Shown: positions 27,192-35,884 of the stretch, in pieces
How the letters are laid out: each line of letters starts with the position of its first letter
Position numbering within the stretch: position 1 is the first letter of the stretch
Source: Leifsonia sp. ku-ls
GTDB taxonomy: Bacteria > Actinomycetota > Actinomycetes > Actinomycetales > Microbacteriaceae
Assembly: GCA_003367665.1 (NCBI GenBank)
Contig: QKXI01000003.1
Coordinates: 124,001-188,000 of the forward strand
DNA: 64,000 bases
Direction: 5' to 3'
The notes under the pieces: generated by a model
Told to the model about the DNA's origin: nothing
Seen by the model: only the letters and a program-made list of their open reading frames with translations
Database searches by the model: none
Made by a program: the position numbers and the translations under genes

Positions 27192-27275
27192 CCGGGCGCG
27201 GTAATGGGCGCGCGGCGGTTAGGGGCGCGGAGAGGCGGGCGCGGCCGCGAGGGATGCGCGGCGGAGAGGCGCGCG

Positions 27276-28322
27276 TCACGCGAAGGCGAGACGAACCGGG
27301 GTGGGGACGGAGGCCCGGGAGACCGGGCGGAGGGTGCGGGCGGCGTCGTCGAAGGCGAAGACGGTGACCTCGTCGCTGTCCTGGCAAGCGGCGAGCACAC
27401 GGTCTCCCTCCGGCGAGATGACCAGGTCGCGCGGCGTGCGGCCGCCGACCCCGACCACGTCCACCAGGCTCAGGCGCGCGGCGTCGCGGTCGAAGGCGAA
27501 CACGGCGATCGTGTCGTCGCCGCGGTTGCTGACCAGGACGGTGCGACCGGACGCGCTGACGCATACGGCCGCGGGCGTGTTGGCTCCTTCCGCACCGTCC
27601 GCGCGGGTGGTCGTGCTCTGCACCCGGACGAAGCGGTCGGCCTCGCGACGCAGCACGTCCACGCTGGAGTCCAGCTCGTTCACGACGACCGCGTGCCGCC
27701 CGTCCGCGTCGAACGCCAGGTGGCGCGGGCCGGCCGATCCGAGAACGACCGTCGCGTCGGGGCGCAGCGTCAGCCGGCCGTCGTCGGTCAGCGCGTACCA
27801 GCGCACCTCGCCCAGCCCGAGGTCGACCACCACGACGTCGCCGGTCACCGGGTCGATGCTCAGCTGGTGCACGTGCGGGGCGTCCTGGCGCGACAGGTCC
27901 GGCCCCGCGCCCTCGTGCTGCACGAAGGCGGTGCGTTCGCCGAGTGAGCCGTCGTCCTGCAGCGCGAACACCGAGACCGTCCCGCCGCCGTACGTGCCGG
28001 CGACGAGCAGCGGCCGGGACGGGTGCATCACCAGGTGCGCGGGCGCCGGCCCTCCGCTGGACACCGACCCGAGCTCCGTCAGAGCGCCGTCGGCCGAGCG
28101 CGCGAACGCGACGACGCGTCCGTCGGGCTCCGTCTCGCTGACCGCATACACCGCACCGCCGCCGGGCGCGACGGCCAGCCACGACGGGTTCTGCACCCGC
28201 GCGGCGACGACGGGCTCGCTCAGCCGATCCCCGTCGAACCGGGCGGAGAGCACCCCCTCCGCGTGGCCGTCGACGTGCGGGAGGCGTTCGGTGTAGGTGC
28301 CGATGAGGAGCTCGCGGGTCAT
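27276..28322 (-). CDS. Lactonase family (7-bladed beta-propeller) protein
   Basis: A 348-residue protein of the cycloisomerase-2/YbhE family, some members of which hydrolyse 6-phosphogluconolactone. Propeller repeats are visible as recurring hydrophobic strands ending in GTYGGGTVSVF, AGPRHLAFDADGRHAVVVNEL, ANTPAAVCVSASGRTVLVSNR and TPRDLVISPEGDRVLAAC. No signal peptide. The ATG at 28322 has TTGGAT six bases upstream. It is divergent from nucS. The enzymatic role is inferred from the family and should not be taken as certain. Confidence 0.82.
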   Translation of the reverse strand: MTRELLIGTYTERLPHVDGHAEGVLSARFDGDRLSEPVVAARVQNPSWLAVAPGGGAVYAVSETEPDGRVVAFARSADGALTELGSVSSGGPAPAHLVMHPSRPLLVAGTYGGGTVSVFALQDDGSLGERTAFVQHEGAGPDLSRQDAPHVHQLSIDPVTGDVVVVDLGLGEVRWYALTDDGRLTLRPDATVVLGSAGPRHLAFDADGRHAVVVNELDSSVDVLRREADRFVRVQSTTTRADGAEGANTPAAVCVSASGRTVLVSNRGDDTIAVFAFDRDAARLSLVDVVGVGGRTPRDLVISPEGDRVLAACQDSDEVTVFAFDDAARTLRPVSRASVPTPVRLAFA

Positions 28323-28328
28323 GCGCCC

Positions 28329-28334
28329 ATCCAA
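28329..28334 (-). promoter_or_regulatory. -10 box of the lactonase gene (leaderless)
   Basis: TTGGAT on the minus strand, six bases before the ATG at 28322. It is weaker than TANNNT. Confidence 0.35.
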
Positions 28335-28364
28335 CCATCCCCGCCGCTCACCGCCGTCGCCACG

Positions 28365-28370
28365 TAGGAT
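28365..28370 (+). promoter_or_regulatory. -10 box of nucS (leaderless)
   Basis: TAGGAT, six bases before the GTG at 28377. Confidence 0.65.
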
Positions 28371-28376
28371 GTTCCG

Positions 28377-29072
28377 GTGCGCCTCGTCATTGCCAACTGC
28401 TCCGTCGACTACGCCGGGCGGCTCAGTGCACACCTGCCGCTGGCGACGCGGCTGCTGATGCTGAAGGCCGACGGCAGCCTCCTCGTGCACTCCGACGGCG
28501 GGTCGTACAAGCCGCTCAACTGGATGAGCCCGCCCTGCACCCTCACGGTCGACCAGCCTGACGAGCTGCAGCAGGCGGCCGGCATCACCGAGGTATGGCG
28601 CGTCACCCAGGCGAAGACCGCCGACATGCTGGTGGTGTCCATCCACGAGATCCTGAGTGACACCTCGCACGAGCTCGGCGTCGACCCCGGACTACAGAAG
28701 GACGGCGTGGAGGCGCACCTGCAGAAGCTGCTCGCCGAGCAGATCCACCTCCTCGGCGACGGCCACGTGCTGGTCCGGCGCGAGTACATGACGGCCATCG
28801 GGCCGGTCGACATCCTGGCGCGCGACAGCACCGGCGCTGCGGTGGCGGTCGAGTTGAAGCGCCGCGGCGACATCGACGGCGTCGAGCAGCTGACGCGCTA
28901 CCTGGAGCTGATGAACCGCGACCCGCACCTGGCCCCGGTGACCGGCGTGTTTGCGGCGCAGGAGATCAAGCCGCAGGCGAGGACGCTGGCGGAGGACCGC
29001 GGCATCCGCTGCCTCGTGCTCGACTACGACGCGATGCGCGGGCTCGACGACAGCGACAGCAGGCTGTTCTGA
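28377..29072 (+). CDS. nucS: Mismatch-specific endonuclease NucS/EndoMS
   Basis: A 231-residue nuclease that cuts both strands at mismatches and provides the non-canonical mismatch repair of actinobacteria, which lack MutS/MutL. The start [21 protein letters not shown] is highly typical. The RecB-like active site is GPVDILARD followed by VAVELKRRG near residues 140-163. The C-terminal DSRLF is the position where the family binds the sliding clamp. The GTG start is set by the leaderless promoter. The stop overlaps the ATG of the next gene (TGATG). Confidence 0.96.
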   Translation: MRLVIANCSVDYAGRLSAHLPLATRLLMLKADGSLLVHSDGGSYKPLNWMSPPCTLTVDQPDELQQAAGITEVWRVTQAKTADMLVVSIHEILSDTSHELGVDPGLQKDGVEAHLQKLLAEQIHLLGDGHVLVRREYMTAIGPVDILARDSTGAAVAVELKRRGDIDGVEQLTRYLELMNRDPHLAPVTGVFAAQEIKPQARTLAEDRGIRCLVLDYDAMRGLDDSDSRLF

Positions 29073-29497
29073 TGGCGCAGCTGAAGCCCAGGTTCCCGCA
29101 GAGCTACGAGAACGTCCCGGTCAGGAAGGCGCTCACGGCGATCGCCGCGGAGCCGACCCTGGAGAACTTGGAAGCGCTGCTCGCCGCGGCCGTCAAGGGC
29201 GGCCTGGTCGTCGACGTGACCGGATCGACCCCGCAGGACACCCGGCTGCGGACGATCAGCTCGACCACCGGCGAGGCCGTGCTCCCCCTCTTCACCTCCA
29301 TGAACGCCCTGCGCGCGGCGGTCGCGCAGACGGCGGAAGGCGAGGGCGCGAAGGTGCAGGCGGTCATCGTGCCGGCGCTCGAGGCGCTCGGTTTCATCCG
29401 CACCGCCGACTTCGTCGCCGTGCAGTTCGACCCGGGCGCGACCCACACGATGGTCGTCGCCCGGTCGCACATCGAGTCCGCTCTTGGCGAGCAGTGA
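29072..29497 (+). CDS. SseB-like N-terminal domain protein
   Basis: A 141-residue cytosolic protein consisting of an SseB N-terminal-type domain (VRKALTAIAAEPTLENLEALLAAAVKGGLVVDV ... LPLFTSMNALRAAV). The family's function is not established. It overlaps the nucS stop by one base, so the two are translated together. This coupling may indicate a link with repair, but it could equally be a simple operon neighbour. Confidence 0.75.
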   Translation: MAQLKPRFPQSYENVPVRKALTAIAAEPTLENLEALLAAAVKGGLVVDVTGSTPQDTRLRTISSTTGEAVLPLFTSMNALRAAVAQTAEGEGAKVQAVIVPALEALGFIRTADFVAVQFDPGATHTMVVARSHIESALGEQ

Positions 29498-29534
29498 ACG
29501 GGCGCACAGGAACCTGACATACGCTAGGACGGCT

Positions 29535-30212
29535 ATGACCAACCCGACCACCACCGTCACCCGGACGTGGACCTGCATCCTGTTCGACCTCGACGGCACC
29601 CTCACCGACTCCGCCCCCGGCATCACCTCCTCCCTCGCGCGCATGTTCACGACGCTCGGCCAGCCGGTCCCCTCCCCCGCACAGCTGATCGAGTACGTCG
29701 GGCCGCCGCTGCTCGACTCGCTGCAGTCCATCGGCGGGATGACGGAGCAGGCCGCCCGCCATGCGCTCGACGTGTACCGCGCCGACTACGCCGAGCACGG
29801 CGCCTTCGACTCCGCGGTCTTCCCCGGCGTCCGCGGGCTGCTGGAGCGCCTGCACGCGGCGGGCATCCCGCTCGCGATCGCGACGAGCAAGCCGGAGGCG
29901 CAGGCCACGCGCATCCTGGAGCACTTCGGGCTCGCGCAGTACTTCGACGTGATCACCGGAGCGACCGAGGACGAGAGCCGGAGCGCGAAGGCGGATGTCG
30001 TCGCCGAGGCGCTGCGACGGCTCGGCGAGCGCGGCGTCGACCTGGAGCACACCGTCATGGTCGGCGACCGCCAGTACGACGTCGAGGGCGCGGGCGCGCA
30101 CGGCCTGCCGACCATCCTCGTCGAGTGGGGCTACGGCTCCCCCGCCGAGGCGGCCGGCGCGATCGCCGTCGTGCACTCCGCCGACCAGCTCAGCTCGCTG
30201 CTGCTCGGCTGA
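29535..30212 (+). CDS. HAD superfamily hydrolase, phosphoglycolate phosphatase-like
   Basis: A 225-residue phosphatase with all HAD motifs: DLDGTLTDS (motif I, two catalytic Asp near residues 19-21), ATSKP (motif II), a lysine in SAKADVV and VGDRQYDVEGA (motif IV). The cap domain is of the Gph/pyrophosphatase PpaX type. The natural substrate is unknown. The ATG at 29535 starts a typical N-terminus; TACGCT lies nine bases upstream. The last 23 bases overlap the end of the convergent glyoxalase-like gene. Confidence 0.88.
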   Translation: MTNPTTTVTRTWTCILFDLDGTLTDSAPGITSSLARMFTTLGQPVPSPAQLIEYVGPPLLDSLQSIGGMTEQAARHALDVYRADYAEHGAFDSAVFPGVRGLLERLHAAGIPLAIATSKPEAQATRILEHFGLAQYFDVITGATEDESRSAKADVVAEALRRLGERGVDLEHTVMVGDRQYDVEGAGAHGLPTILVEWGYGSPAEAAGAIAVVHSADQLSSLLLG

Positions 30213-30780
30213 GCACCTCCCAGGCGAAGCCGTCGGGGTCGGTGAAGGCGGCGTCCCCGTTGATCGCGATGCGGTGCGACCCGCGGCCCTCCTCCGGGAC
30301 GCCGGCGTCCTTCGCCAGCGCTCGGCGCTTGTAGAGGCCCAGCTTGATGGGCGACGCACCGGTGTCGAACTCGACGTACGAGCCGAAGCTCTTGCCCGGC
30401 TTCAGCCCGTGCTCGACGTAGAAGCGCTTGCTCGCCCCCACGTCCTCCGCGCCGAGGAGGAGCACCATGCCGTCGAACCGGCGCTCCACCGGGGCGGTGT
30501 CCTTCTTCGCGGTGGTCGCGACCTTCCAGATCGTGCCGTCCGGCGCCTGCACGGTCCCGCCGAAGCCCCAGAGGGATTTCGCGGCCGGCTTGATCACGGT
30601 GGCTCCTGCCGCCACGGCCGCGTGGAGGAGCGCTGCGGCGTTCCCCGGCTGCGACACCGTGAGCGAGAGCGTGAAGCCGCGGAACCCCTCCGTCGGCGCG
30701 TCGGACTGCCGGACCCGCACCAGGCCGTCGAGCCCGAACGCGTCCCGGTAGAAGGCTGTTGCTGCTGTTGCGTCTGCCAC
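30190..30780 (-). CDS. Glyoxalase/VOC-like protein, beginning right after an amber codon
   Basis: Two VOC-type halves, the second with VGASKRFYVEHGLKPGKSF and FTDPDGFAWEV. The frame begins at GTG 30780, immediately after an in-frame TAG. Upstream, in the same frame, a proper start ATG at 30810 with TAGCGT six bases before it opens nine codons (MTTIEAVTL) that match a normal VOC N-terminus. So the ancestral gene ran from 30810 and its tenth codon, probably GAG, became TAG. The remaining 196 residues lack the first beta strand. It may be a fresh pseudogene or be rescued by re-initiation at the adjoining GTG. Confidence 0.7.
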   Translation of the reverse strand: MADATAATAFYRDAFGLDGLVRVRQSDAPTEGFRGFTLSLTVSQPGNAAALLHAAVAAGATVIKPAAKSLWGFGGTVQAPDGTIWKVATTAKKDTAPVERRFDGMVLLLGAEDVGASKRFYVEHGLKPGKSFGSYVEFDTGASPIKLGLYKRRALAKDAGVPEEGRGSHRIAINGDAAFTDPDGFAWEVLSRAAAS

Positions 30781-30810
30781 CTAGAGGGTGACCGCTTCGA
30801 TCGTTGTCAT
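30781..30810 (-). other. Truncated N-terminus of the VOC gene ending in TAG
   Basis: ATG at 30810, nine sense codons and an amber codon at 30781-30783, directly followed by the GTG of the downstream frame. If the transcript is leaderless, ribosomes must start here and stop at codon ten. Confidence 0.7.
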
Positions 30811-30816
30811 GCCCTC

Positions 30817-30822
30817 ACGCTA
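30817..30822 (-). promoter_or_regulatory. -10 box of the VOC gene (leaderless)
   Basis: TAGCGT on the minus strand, six bases before the ATG at 30810. It identifies 30810 rather than 30780 as the original start. Confidence 0.6.
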
Positions 30823-30882
30823 GGGAGTGGCGCGTGCCGGCCGCTTCTCCAAACCTGCTCGTGTTCGTGGGGGCTGCACCGG

Positions 30883-30888
30883 TAGGGT
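30883..30888 (+). promoter_or_regulatory. -10 box of the lipoprotein gene
   Basis: TAGGGT about 43 bases before the ATG at 30932. The leader carries a TAGGGA ribosome site. Confidence 0.4.
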
Positions 30889-30931
30889 GGATGGTTGCGA
30901 TACCGCACCTCATACAGCACTAGGGATCATC

Positions 30932-31372
30932 ATGCGCACACGTAATCCGTTCGTTCCGGCTGCCATCGTCGCGGCCCTCACCATCGGTTCGCTGGCCGCC
31001 TGCTCCAGCACCGGAAACACCAACTACGTCTCCTCGCACACCCCCGCTTCGTCCTCGTCGGCCGCGGCGGGCGGCTCCTCGGACGAGGCCAAGTCGGAGG
31101 AGCTGCCGTCCGACTTCCCGAAGGATGACGTGCCCCTGATCGACGGCACCGTCGTGGTGGCCCGCGGCGACAAGGACAACGGCTGGTCGGTCACCGTCCA
31201 GCCGAAGGGCAAGGACGGCTTCGCCGAGGCGAAGTCGCAGCTCGAGGCGAAGGGCTACAAGGCCCAGCCGGACGCCACCGACAGCAAGGCCGTCTACACC
31301 AACGACAAGTACACGGTCGCGATCAGCACCCCCGGCGTCTCGGTCACCTACGCCGTCACCGCCAACCAGTAG
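30932..31372 (+). CDS. Small secreted lipoprotein, unknown function
   Basis: A 146-residue protein with a signal sequence and lipobox LAAC near residue 23, a Ser/Ala/Thr-rich linker and a C-terminal alpha/beta domain of about 85 residues (DVPLIDGTVVVARGDKDNGWSVTVQ ... YTVAISTPGVSVTYAV). No family is recognised. The ATG follows AGGGATC. A long hairpin repeat follows the stop. Confidence 0.75.
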   Translation: MRTRNPFVPAAIVAALTIGSLAACSSTGNTNYVSSHTPASSSSAAAGGSSDEAKSEELPSDFPKDDVPLIDGTVVVARGDKDNGWSVTVQPKGKDGFAEAKSQLEAKGYKAQPDATDSKAVYTNDKYTVAISTPGVSVTYAVTANQ

Positions 31373-31384
31373 GAAACCCGCCGC

Positions 31385-31441
31385 CGAGTACACGAAGACT
31401 GCACGCTTCTCCCCGGAAAGCGTGCAGTCTTTGTGTACTCG
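31385..31441. repeat. Long hairpin repeat, copy 2 (terminator-like)
   Basis: Arms 31385-31408 and 31418-31441 match at 23 of 24 positions around a short loop. The arm contains AAGACTGCACGC, shared with the hairpin at 13551-13610. It lies between the 3' ends of the convergent lipoprotein and PRD regulator genes. Confidence 0.8.
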
Positions 31442-31448
31442 CGGGAGG

Positions 31449-33353
31449 TCAGGCGTCGATGATGCGGACCAGCTCGTCGATGAAGGCGGTGAAGGTGTCG
31501 GCGCGGCGGATCAGGGCGAGCACGGCCTCGCGGTCGGAGAAGACCTCGACGAACTGGTCGAAGACGGTCTGGAAGGAGGAGCGCCCCTCCGCCGAGAACG
31601 CGATGAACGCGATGACGTTCACGCGCGCGTCGCCCCAGTCGATCGCCGTGTCGTTCACGACGATCGCGATGGCGGTGCGGTGGGCGCTCATCGTCATGGC
31701 GTGCGGCACCGCGAGGGAGTCGGTGAACGCGGTCGACGACATCTGCTCCCGCTCGACCGTCTGGTCGACGTACTCCTGGTCGATCGCCCCCACCGCGATC
31801 ATCCGGTCGCCGAGCGCCCTGATCATCGTGATCGGGTCGCGCGCGTAGAAGTTGCGCAGGAAGAGGCGCTCGTCGAAGTACTCCAGCAGCTCGCTCTTGA
31901 TCCGCGCCCTGTGCCGTTGGCGGCGGATGCGGGAGGCGGCCTGGCGGATGTGCTCCACGTCCGTCTCGGTGAGGAACGGCTGCACGATCACCGTGTTCTC
32001 CCGCCTCCCCCGCGGGTCGATGGTGGTCAGCACGAGGTCGGCGTCGAGCTCGTCCCAGTCCGCGTCGGTCGACGTGATGACGCTGGTGATGTCGAGCTCG
32101 TCGCCGAGGGTGCTCTCCAGCCGATCGCGCAGCAGGATGTGCATGTCGTAGTAGTTGGGGCACACCACCGCGCAGGTGACCGCGTCCCTCCGCCGTGACT
32201 GCTGCTCCAGGTACGCGCCGACGTGCATGGCGATGTACGCGATCTCGTCGTCGTTGACCTCGATGCCCTCCGCGGCCTGCAGTCGGCTGGCGATGTAGAC
32301 CGCCAGCTCGTAGATCATCGGGTAGGAGCTCTTGATCGACCGGGTGAGCGGGTTACGCGAGAACGTGTTCTCGTGCGCGCGGGCGACCAGGTTCTGCACG
32401 TGCAGCGTCAACCGGACGATGAAGTTCTCGTCGTGCAGGTCGACCAGGTACTCGGTCGAGGCGCGGTCGATGATGCCGCGCACCACCTCCAGGTCGGCAG
32501 GGCTGACGAACTCCTCGACCGTGTCGTGCCCCGCGCCGGGCGCGATCACCCGTGTCCGCATCAGGATGGCGAGGTAGCGCAGCTCGGTCGGGTCCAGCGT
32601 CGTGCCGAAATGCTGCTGGATGAGACGCCCGAGGTCGTGCGCGAGCGAGCGGATGGTCTCGCTCGTCTCCGGCTCCTCCACCGAGGGCAGCACACGATTC
32701 TTCGCCACCCGGTCCAGCGCGACGGCCATGTGCAGCAGCACGTCGTTGATGCCGTACTCGTTGACGAAGAAGCCGCGTGCGTCGAGCATCGCCACCAGGT
32801 CGGACTTGAACTCCGCCAGCCCCTGCGATCCGAACGCCTCCTGGATGCGCGCGACGTCGACCACGCTCTGCCGCATCTCGTCGCGGAACAGCCGGCTGAG
32901 CAGCTTGCGCCGCGCGATCTCCGGCCCGAGAAGCTGCACCACGGCGCCGTGGCGTTCGAGCGAGAGCTCCGTGCCGGAGAGGAGGCCGCGCATCCTGGTC
33001 AGGTCGGATTCGATGGTCGAGTCGGAGACGAACAGGCTCTCCGCGGTCTCGTACACGTCGACGCCGTCCGGTTCGTCGAGCAGCCGCCGCACGAGGAAGA
33101 CAAGCCGCTCCTGAGGGGAGCCCGCCGTGCCCGTGTCCGAGCTGCCGTCGCCGGCGAGGTAGGCGGCGTACGCGTCCGGCTTCACCCGGTAGCCGTTCGG
33201 CCCGGACTCCACGATCTCGCCGAGGGCGGCGGCGTAGCTGCGGATGCTGCGGGTCGTCACCCCGATGTCGTGCGCGAGCTCCGCGGCCGTCACCCAGGCA
33301 GCACGGCGCGCGAGGATGTCGAGCATCCTCGTCTGCTTCGCCGAGAGCGCCAC
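31449..33353 (-). CDS. mtlR: PTS-controlled transcriptional regulator with PRD, IIB-like and IIA domains (MtlR type)
   Basis: A regulator of about 634 residues. Order of parts: N-terminal helix-turn-helix (MLDILARRAAWVTAAELAHDIGVTTRSIRSYAAAL), second HTH, two PRD domains (conserved His in the LLHMAVALDRV and IAMHVGAYLEQ regions), a IIB-like domain (AVVCPNYYDMHILLRDRL) and a IIA domain of mannitol/fructose type (SLAVPHAMTM). Phosphorylation by HPr or a IIB would tune activity. It faces the mannitol PTS operon and should activate it. The GTG at 33353 has GAAAGG upstream; a TTG at 33380 is the alternative start. The MtlR name rests on context. Confidence 0.85.
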   Translation of the reverse strand: MALSAKQTRMLDILARRAAWVTAAELAHDIGVTTRSIRSYAAALGEIVESGPNGYRVKPDAYAAYLAGDGSSDTGTAGSPQERLVFLVRRLLDEPDGVDVYETAESLFVSDSTIESDLTRMRGLLSGTELSLERHGAVVQLLGPEIARRKLLSRLFRDEMRQSVVDVARIQEAFGSQGLAEFKSDLVAMLDARGFFVNEYGINDVLLHMAVALDRVAKNRVLPSVEEPETSETIRSLAHDLGRLIQQHFGTTLDPTELRYLAILMRTRVIAPGAGHDTVEEFVSPADLEVVRGIIDRASTEYLVDLHDENFIVRLTLHVQNLVARAHENTFSRNPLTRSIKSSYPMIYELAVYIASRLQAAEGIEVNDDEIAYIAMHVGAYLEQQSRRRDAVTCAVVCPNYYDMHILLRDRLESTLGDELDITSVITSTDADWDELDADLVLTTIDPRGRRENTVIVQPFLTETDVEHIRQAASRIRRQRHRARIKSELLEYFDERLFLRNFYARDPITMIRALGDRMIAVGAIDQEYVDQTVEREQMSSTAFTDSLAVPHAMTMSAHRTAIAIVVNDTAIDWGDARVNVIAFIAFSAEGRSSFQTVFDQFVEVFSDREAVLALIRRADTFTAFIDELVRIIDA

Positions 33354-33522
33354 GTCGAACCGCCTTTCCCGTCGAGTCAATCACCCCGCGGCCGTCTCGC
33401 CGCGCGTTCCGGCCATCTTTCCGCACCCCCGGAAGAAACGCTGCTGGAGCACGCCGAGGGCGGAGGGCGACCATTGCTGTCGTTCCATCAGCTCCACCCA
33501 GCACCTCGAAAGGCAAGGATCG

Positions 33523-33831
33523 ATGAGGATCATGGTCGTCTGCGGCGCCGGCGCGTCGAGCACCTTCGTCGCCGTCAAGCTGCGCAGCGCCGCCCGCGCG
33601 CGGGGCGCGGCCATCGAGGTCCAGCCCGGCAGTGCGAGTCAGCTGGAGTCGCTCTCCGGCGTCGACGTGCTCCTCGTCGGAGCCCACCTCGAGTCGTCCG
33701 TTCCGGCCCTCCGCGAGCGCGCCGCCGCGACCGGCACCGCCGTCGTCGTGCTCCCTCCCGTCTCCCCGGCCGCCCTCGACGGAGAGCGCGCGCTGGACCT
33801 GGCCCTCGACGCCAAGGCGACGACACTATGA
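33523..33831 (+). CDS. Stand-alone PTS IIB-like protein
   Basis: A 102-residue protein with the IIB phosphocysteine loop CGAGASSTF (Cys near residue 7) of the lactose/cellobiose-type IIB fold, followed by alternating strands and helices. It has no IIC or IIA partner of its own nearby and heads an operon whose mannitol permease already contains a IIB domain. It might take part in a regulatory phosphorelay with the PRD regulator. The ATG follows AAGGA. A short space with no recognised operator separates it from the divergent regulator. Confidence 0.8.
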   Translation: MRIMVVCGAGASSTFVAVKLRSAARARGAAIEVQPGSASQLESLSGVDVLLVGAHLESSVPALRERAAATGTAVVVLPPVSPAALDGERALDLALDAKATTL

Positions 33832-33894
33832 GCAGAGCCATCCAGACGATGGCCACGGCCACCCGGCCGGCACGGAGCGAAGGAGAACACCACC

Positions 33895-34161
33895 ATGGCT
33901 GAACGGATCATCACCGTCGGATCGGCGCACGGACTGCACGCCCGCCCGGCGAAGCTCTTCGTGGAGGCGGTCAACGGCTCCGGCGCGAAGGTGACGCTGA
34001 GCAAGGAGGGCGGCAAGTCCGTCGACGCGGGCAGCATCCTCGGCGTGATCTCGCTCGGCATCGACCACGGCGACAAGATCGTGCTCACCACCGACGCCGA
34101 CAACGGCGAGGCGGTCCTCGACGACCTGGCCGAAATCCTCGCCACGGACCACGACGCGTGA
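33895..34161 (+). CDS. ptsH: Phosphocarrier protein HPr
   Basis: An 88-residue protein that carries phosphate from EI to sugar-specific IIA domains. The phosphorylated histidine lies in GLHARPA (near residue 15). The Ser-46 region is present as KSVDAGSILGVISLGI. A GAAGGAGA ribosome site precedes the ATG. It lies between the free IIB and EI genes. Confidence 0.95.
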   Translation: MAERIITVGSAHGLHARPAKLFVEAVNGSGAKVTLSKEGGKSVDAGSILGVISLGIDHGDKIVLTTDADNGEAVLDDLAEILATDHDA

Positions 34162-34174
34162 TCGGGGCGACGAA

Positions 34175-35884
34175 ATGACGGACACGAGCATCCTCACCGG
34201 CGCCGGAATCGGCCAGGGCATCGCCGTCGGGCCGGTCCTCCGGATGTCGGCCCCGCTTCCGGAGCCGACGGACGAGCGCAGCACCCGCACCCCCGACGAG
34301 GAGAAGGCCCGCGTGCAGCAGGCGGTCGCCGCGGTCGCGGCGGACCTGCGCGAGCGCGCCTCGACCGTGGAGGGCACCGCCGCGGACGTGCTCGAGGCTC
34401 AGTCGATGATGGCGGAGGACTCCACCCTCGCCGACGACGTCGCCTCGCGCATCGACGGTGGCAAGACCGCGGAGCGCGCCGTCTTCGAAGGCTTCGCGGT
34501 GTTCCGCGACATGCTGAAGGACCTGGGCGGCTACATGGGCGAGCGCGCGGGCGACCTCGACGACGTCTCGCAGCGGGTCGTCGCGGCTCTGCAGGGCAAG
34601 CCGGCCCCGGGCGTCCCCCACTCCGACACCCCCTACGTGCTCGTCGCGCACGACCTCGCCCCCGCGGACACGGCCCTGCTCGACCTGACCAAGGTCCTCG
34701 GCCTCGTGACCAAGGAGGGCGGCCCGACCTCGCACACGGCGATCCTCGCCCGCGAGAAGTCCATCGTCGCGGTCGTCGGTGCAGCCGGCGCCGACCACCT
34801 GGCCGACGGCGACGAGGTCATCGTGGACGCCGCGGCCGGCACGGTCACCGTCGCCCCCACCGACGACCAGCGCGCGGACGCGCTCCGCCGCATCGAGGAG
34901 CGCGCCGCCGCTCTCGCCGGCGGCGTCGAGCCGGGCGCCCTCGCCGACGGCACCGCGATCCCGCTGCTGGCCAACCTCGGCTCGGCCGAGGGCGCGGAGG
35001 CCGCCGTGGCCGCAGGCGCGGAGGGCGTCGGGCTGTTCCGCACCGAGTTCCTCTTCCTCGACCAGCGCATGGCTCCGACGGTCGAGCAGCAGCGCGAGCA
35101 GTACGTGAAGCTGCTGAGCGCGTTCGGCGGCGGCAGGAAGGTCGTCGTCCGGGTGCTCGACGCCGGCGCGGACAAGCCGCTCGAGTTCCTCAACGACGCG
35201 CACGAGGACAACCCGGCGCTCGGCCTCCGCGGCCTGCGCTCGCTCCGTGCCAACGAGGACATCCTGCGCGAGCAGCTGACGGCCCTCGCCGAGGCGGACG
35301 CGCAGACCGACGCCGACCTGTGGGTGATGGCGCCGATGGTGTCCACCGTCGAGGAGACGCGCTACTTCACCGAGCTCGGGCGCGAGTACGGGCTGAAGAC
35401 GGTCGGCGTGATGGTCGAGGTGCCGTCGGCGGCGCTGCTGGCCGACCGCGTCCTGCAGATCGCCGACTTCGCGTCCATCGGCACCAACGACCTCACCCAG
35501 TACACGCTCGCCGCCGACCGCCTGCTCGGCTCGGTGGCCGGGTTCCAGGACCCGTGGCACCCCGCCGTCCTCCGCCTCATCGGCGAGGTCGGCGCGGCGG
35601 GCGCCGCGACGGGCAAGCCCGTCGGCATCTGCGGCGAGGCGGCAGCGGACCCGCTGCTGGCGGTCGTGCTCGTCGGCCTCGGCGCCACGACCCTCTCCAT
35701 GTCGCCCGCGGCCCTCGCCGACGTGCGGCTCTCCCTCAAGCGCTACACCCTCGGCCAGGCCCGATCGCTGGCCGAGACCGCCCTGGCCGCCGACAGCGCG
35801 GCCGAAGCCCGGGAGGCGGTCCGCGCGGCCGCCGACCGGTTCACCGCACCAGCCCCCGACAACAGAAACGAGGCACCCCAATGA
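34175..35884 (+). CDS. ptsI: PTS enzyme I (phosphoenolpyruvate-protein phosphotransferase)
   Basis: A 569-residue cytosolic enzyme that takes phosphate from phosphoenolpyruvate and passes it to HPr. The active-site histidine is in GGPTSHTAILAR near residue 187. The C-terminal PEP-binding barrel shows LFRTEFLFLD, SIGTNDLTQYTLAADR and GICGEAA with the catalytic cysteine. It follows ptsH by 13 bases and its stop overlaps the mtlA start (ATGA at 35881-35884). Confidence 0.96.
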   Translation: MTDTSILTGAGIGQGIAVGPVLRMSAPLPEPTDERSTRTPDEEKARVQQAVAAVAADLRERASTVEGTAADVLEAQSMMAEDSTLADDVASRIDGGKTAERAVFEGFAVFRDMLKDLGGYMGERAGDLDDVSQRVVAALQGKPAPGVPHSDTPYVLVAHDLAPADTALLDLTKVLGLVTKEGGPTSHTAILAREKSIVAVVGAAGADHLADGDEVIVDAAAGTVTVAPTDDQRADALRRIEERAAALAGGVEPGALADGTAIPLLANLGSAEGAEAAVAAGAEGVGLFRTEFLFLDQRMAPTVEQQREQYVKLLSAFGGGRKVVVRVLDAGADKPLEFLNDAHEDNPALGLRGLRSLRANEDILREQLTALAEADAQTDADLWVMAPMVSTVEETRYFTELGREYGLKTVGVMVEVPSAALLADRVLQIADFASIGTNDLTQYTLAADRLLGSVAGFQDPWHPAVLRLIGEVGAAGAATGKPVGICGEAAADPLLAVVLVGLGATTLSMSPAALADVRLSLKRYTLGQARSLAETALAADSAAEAREAVRAAADRFTAPAPDNRNEAPQ

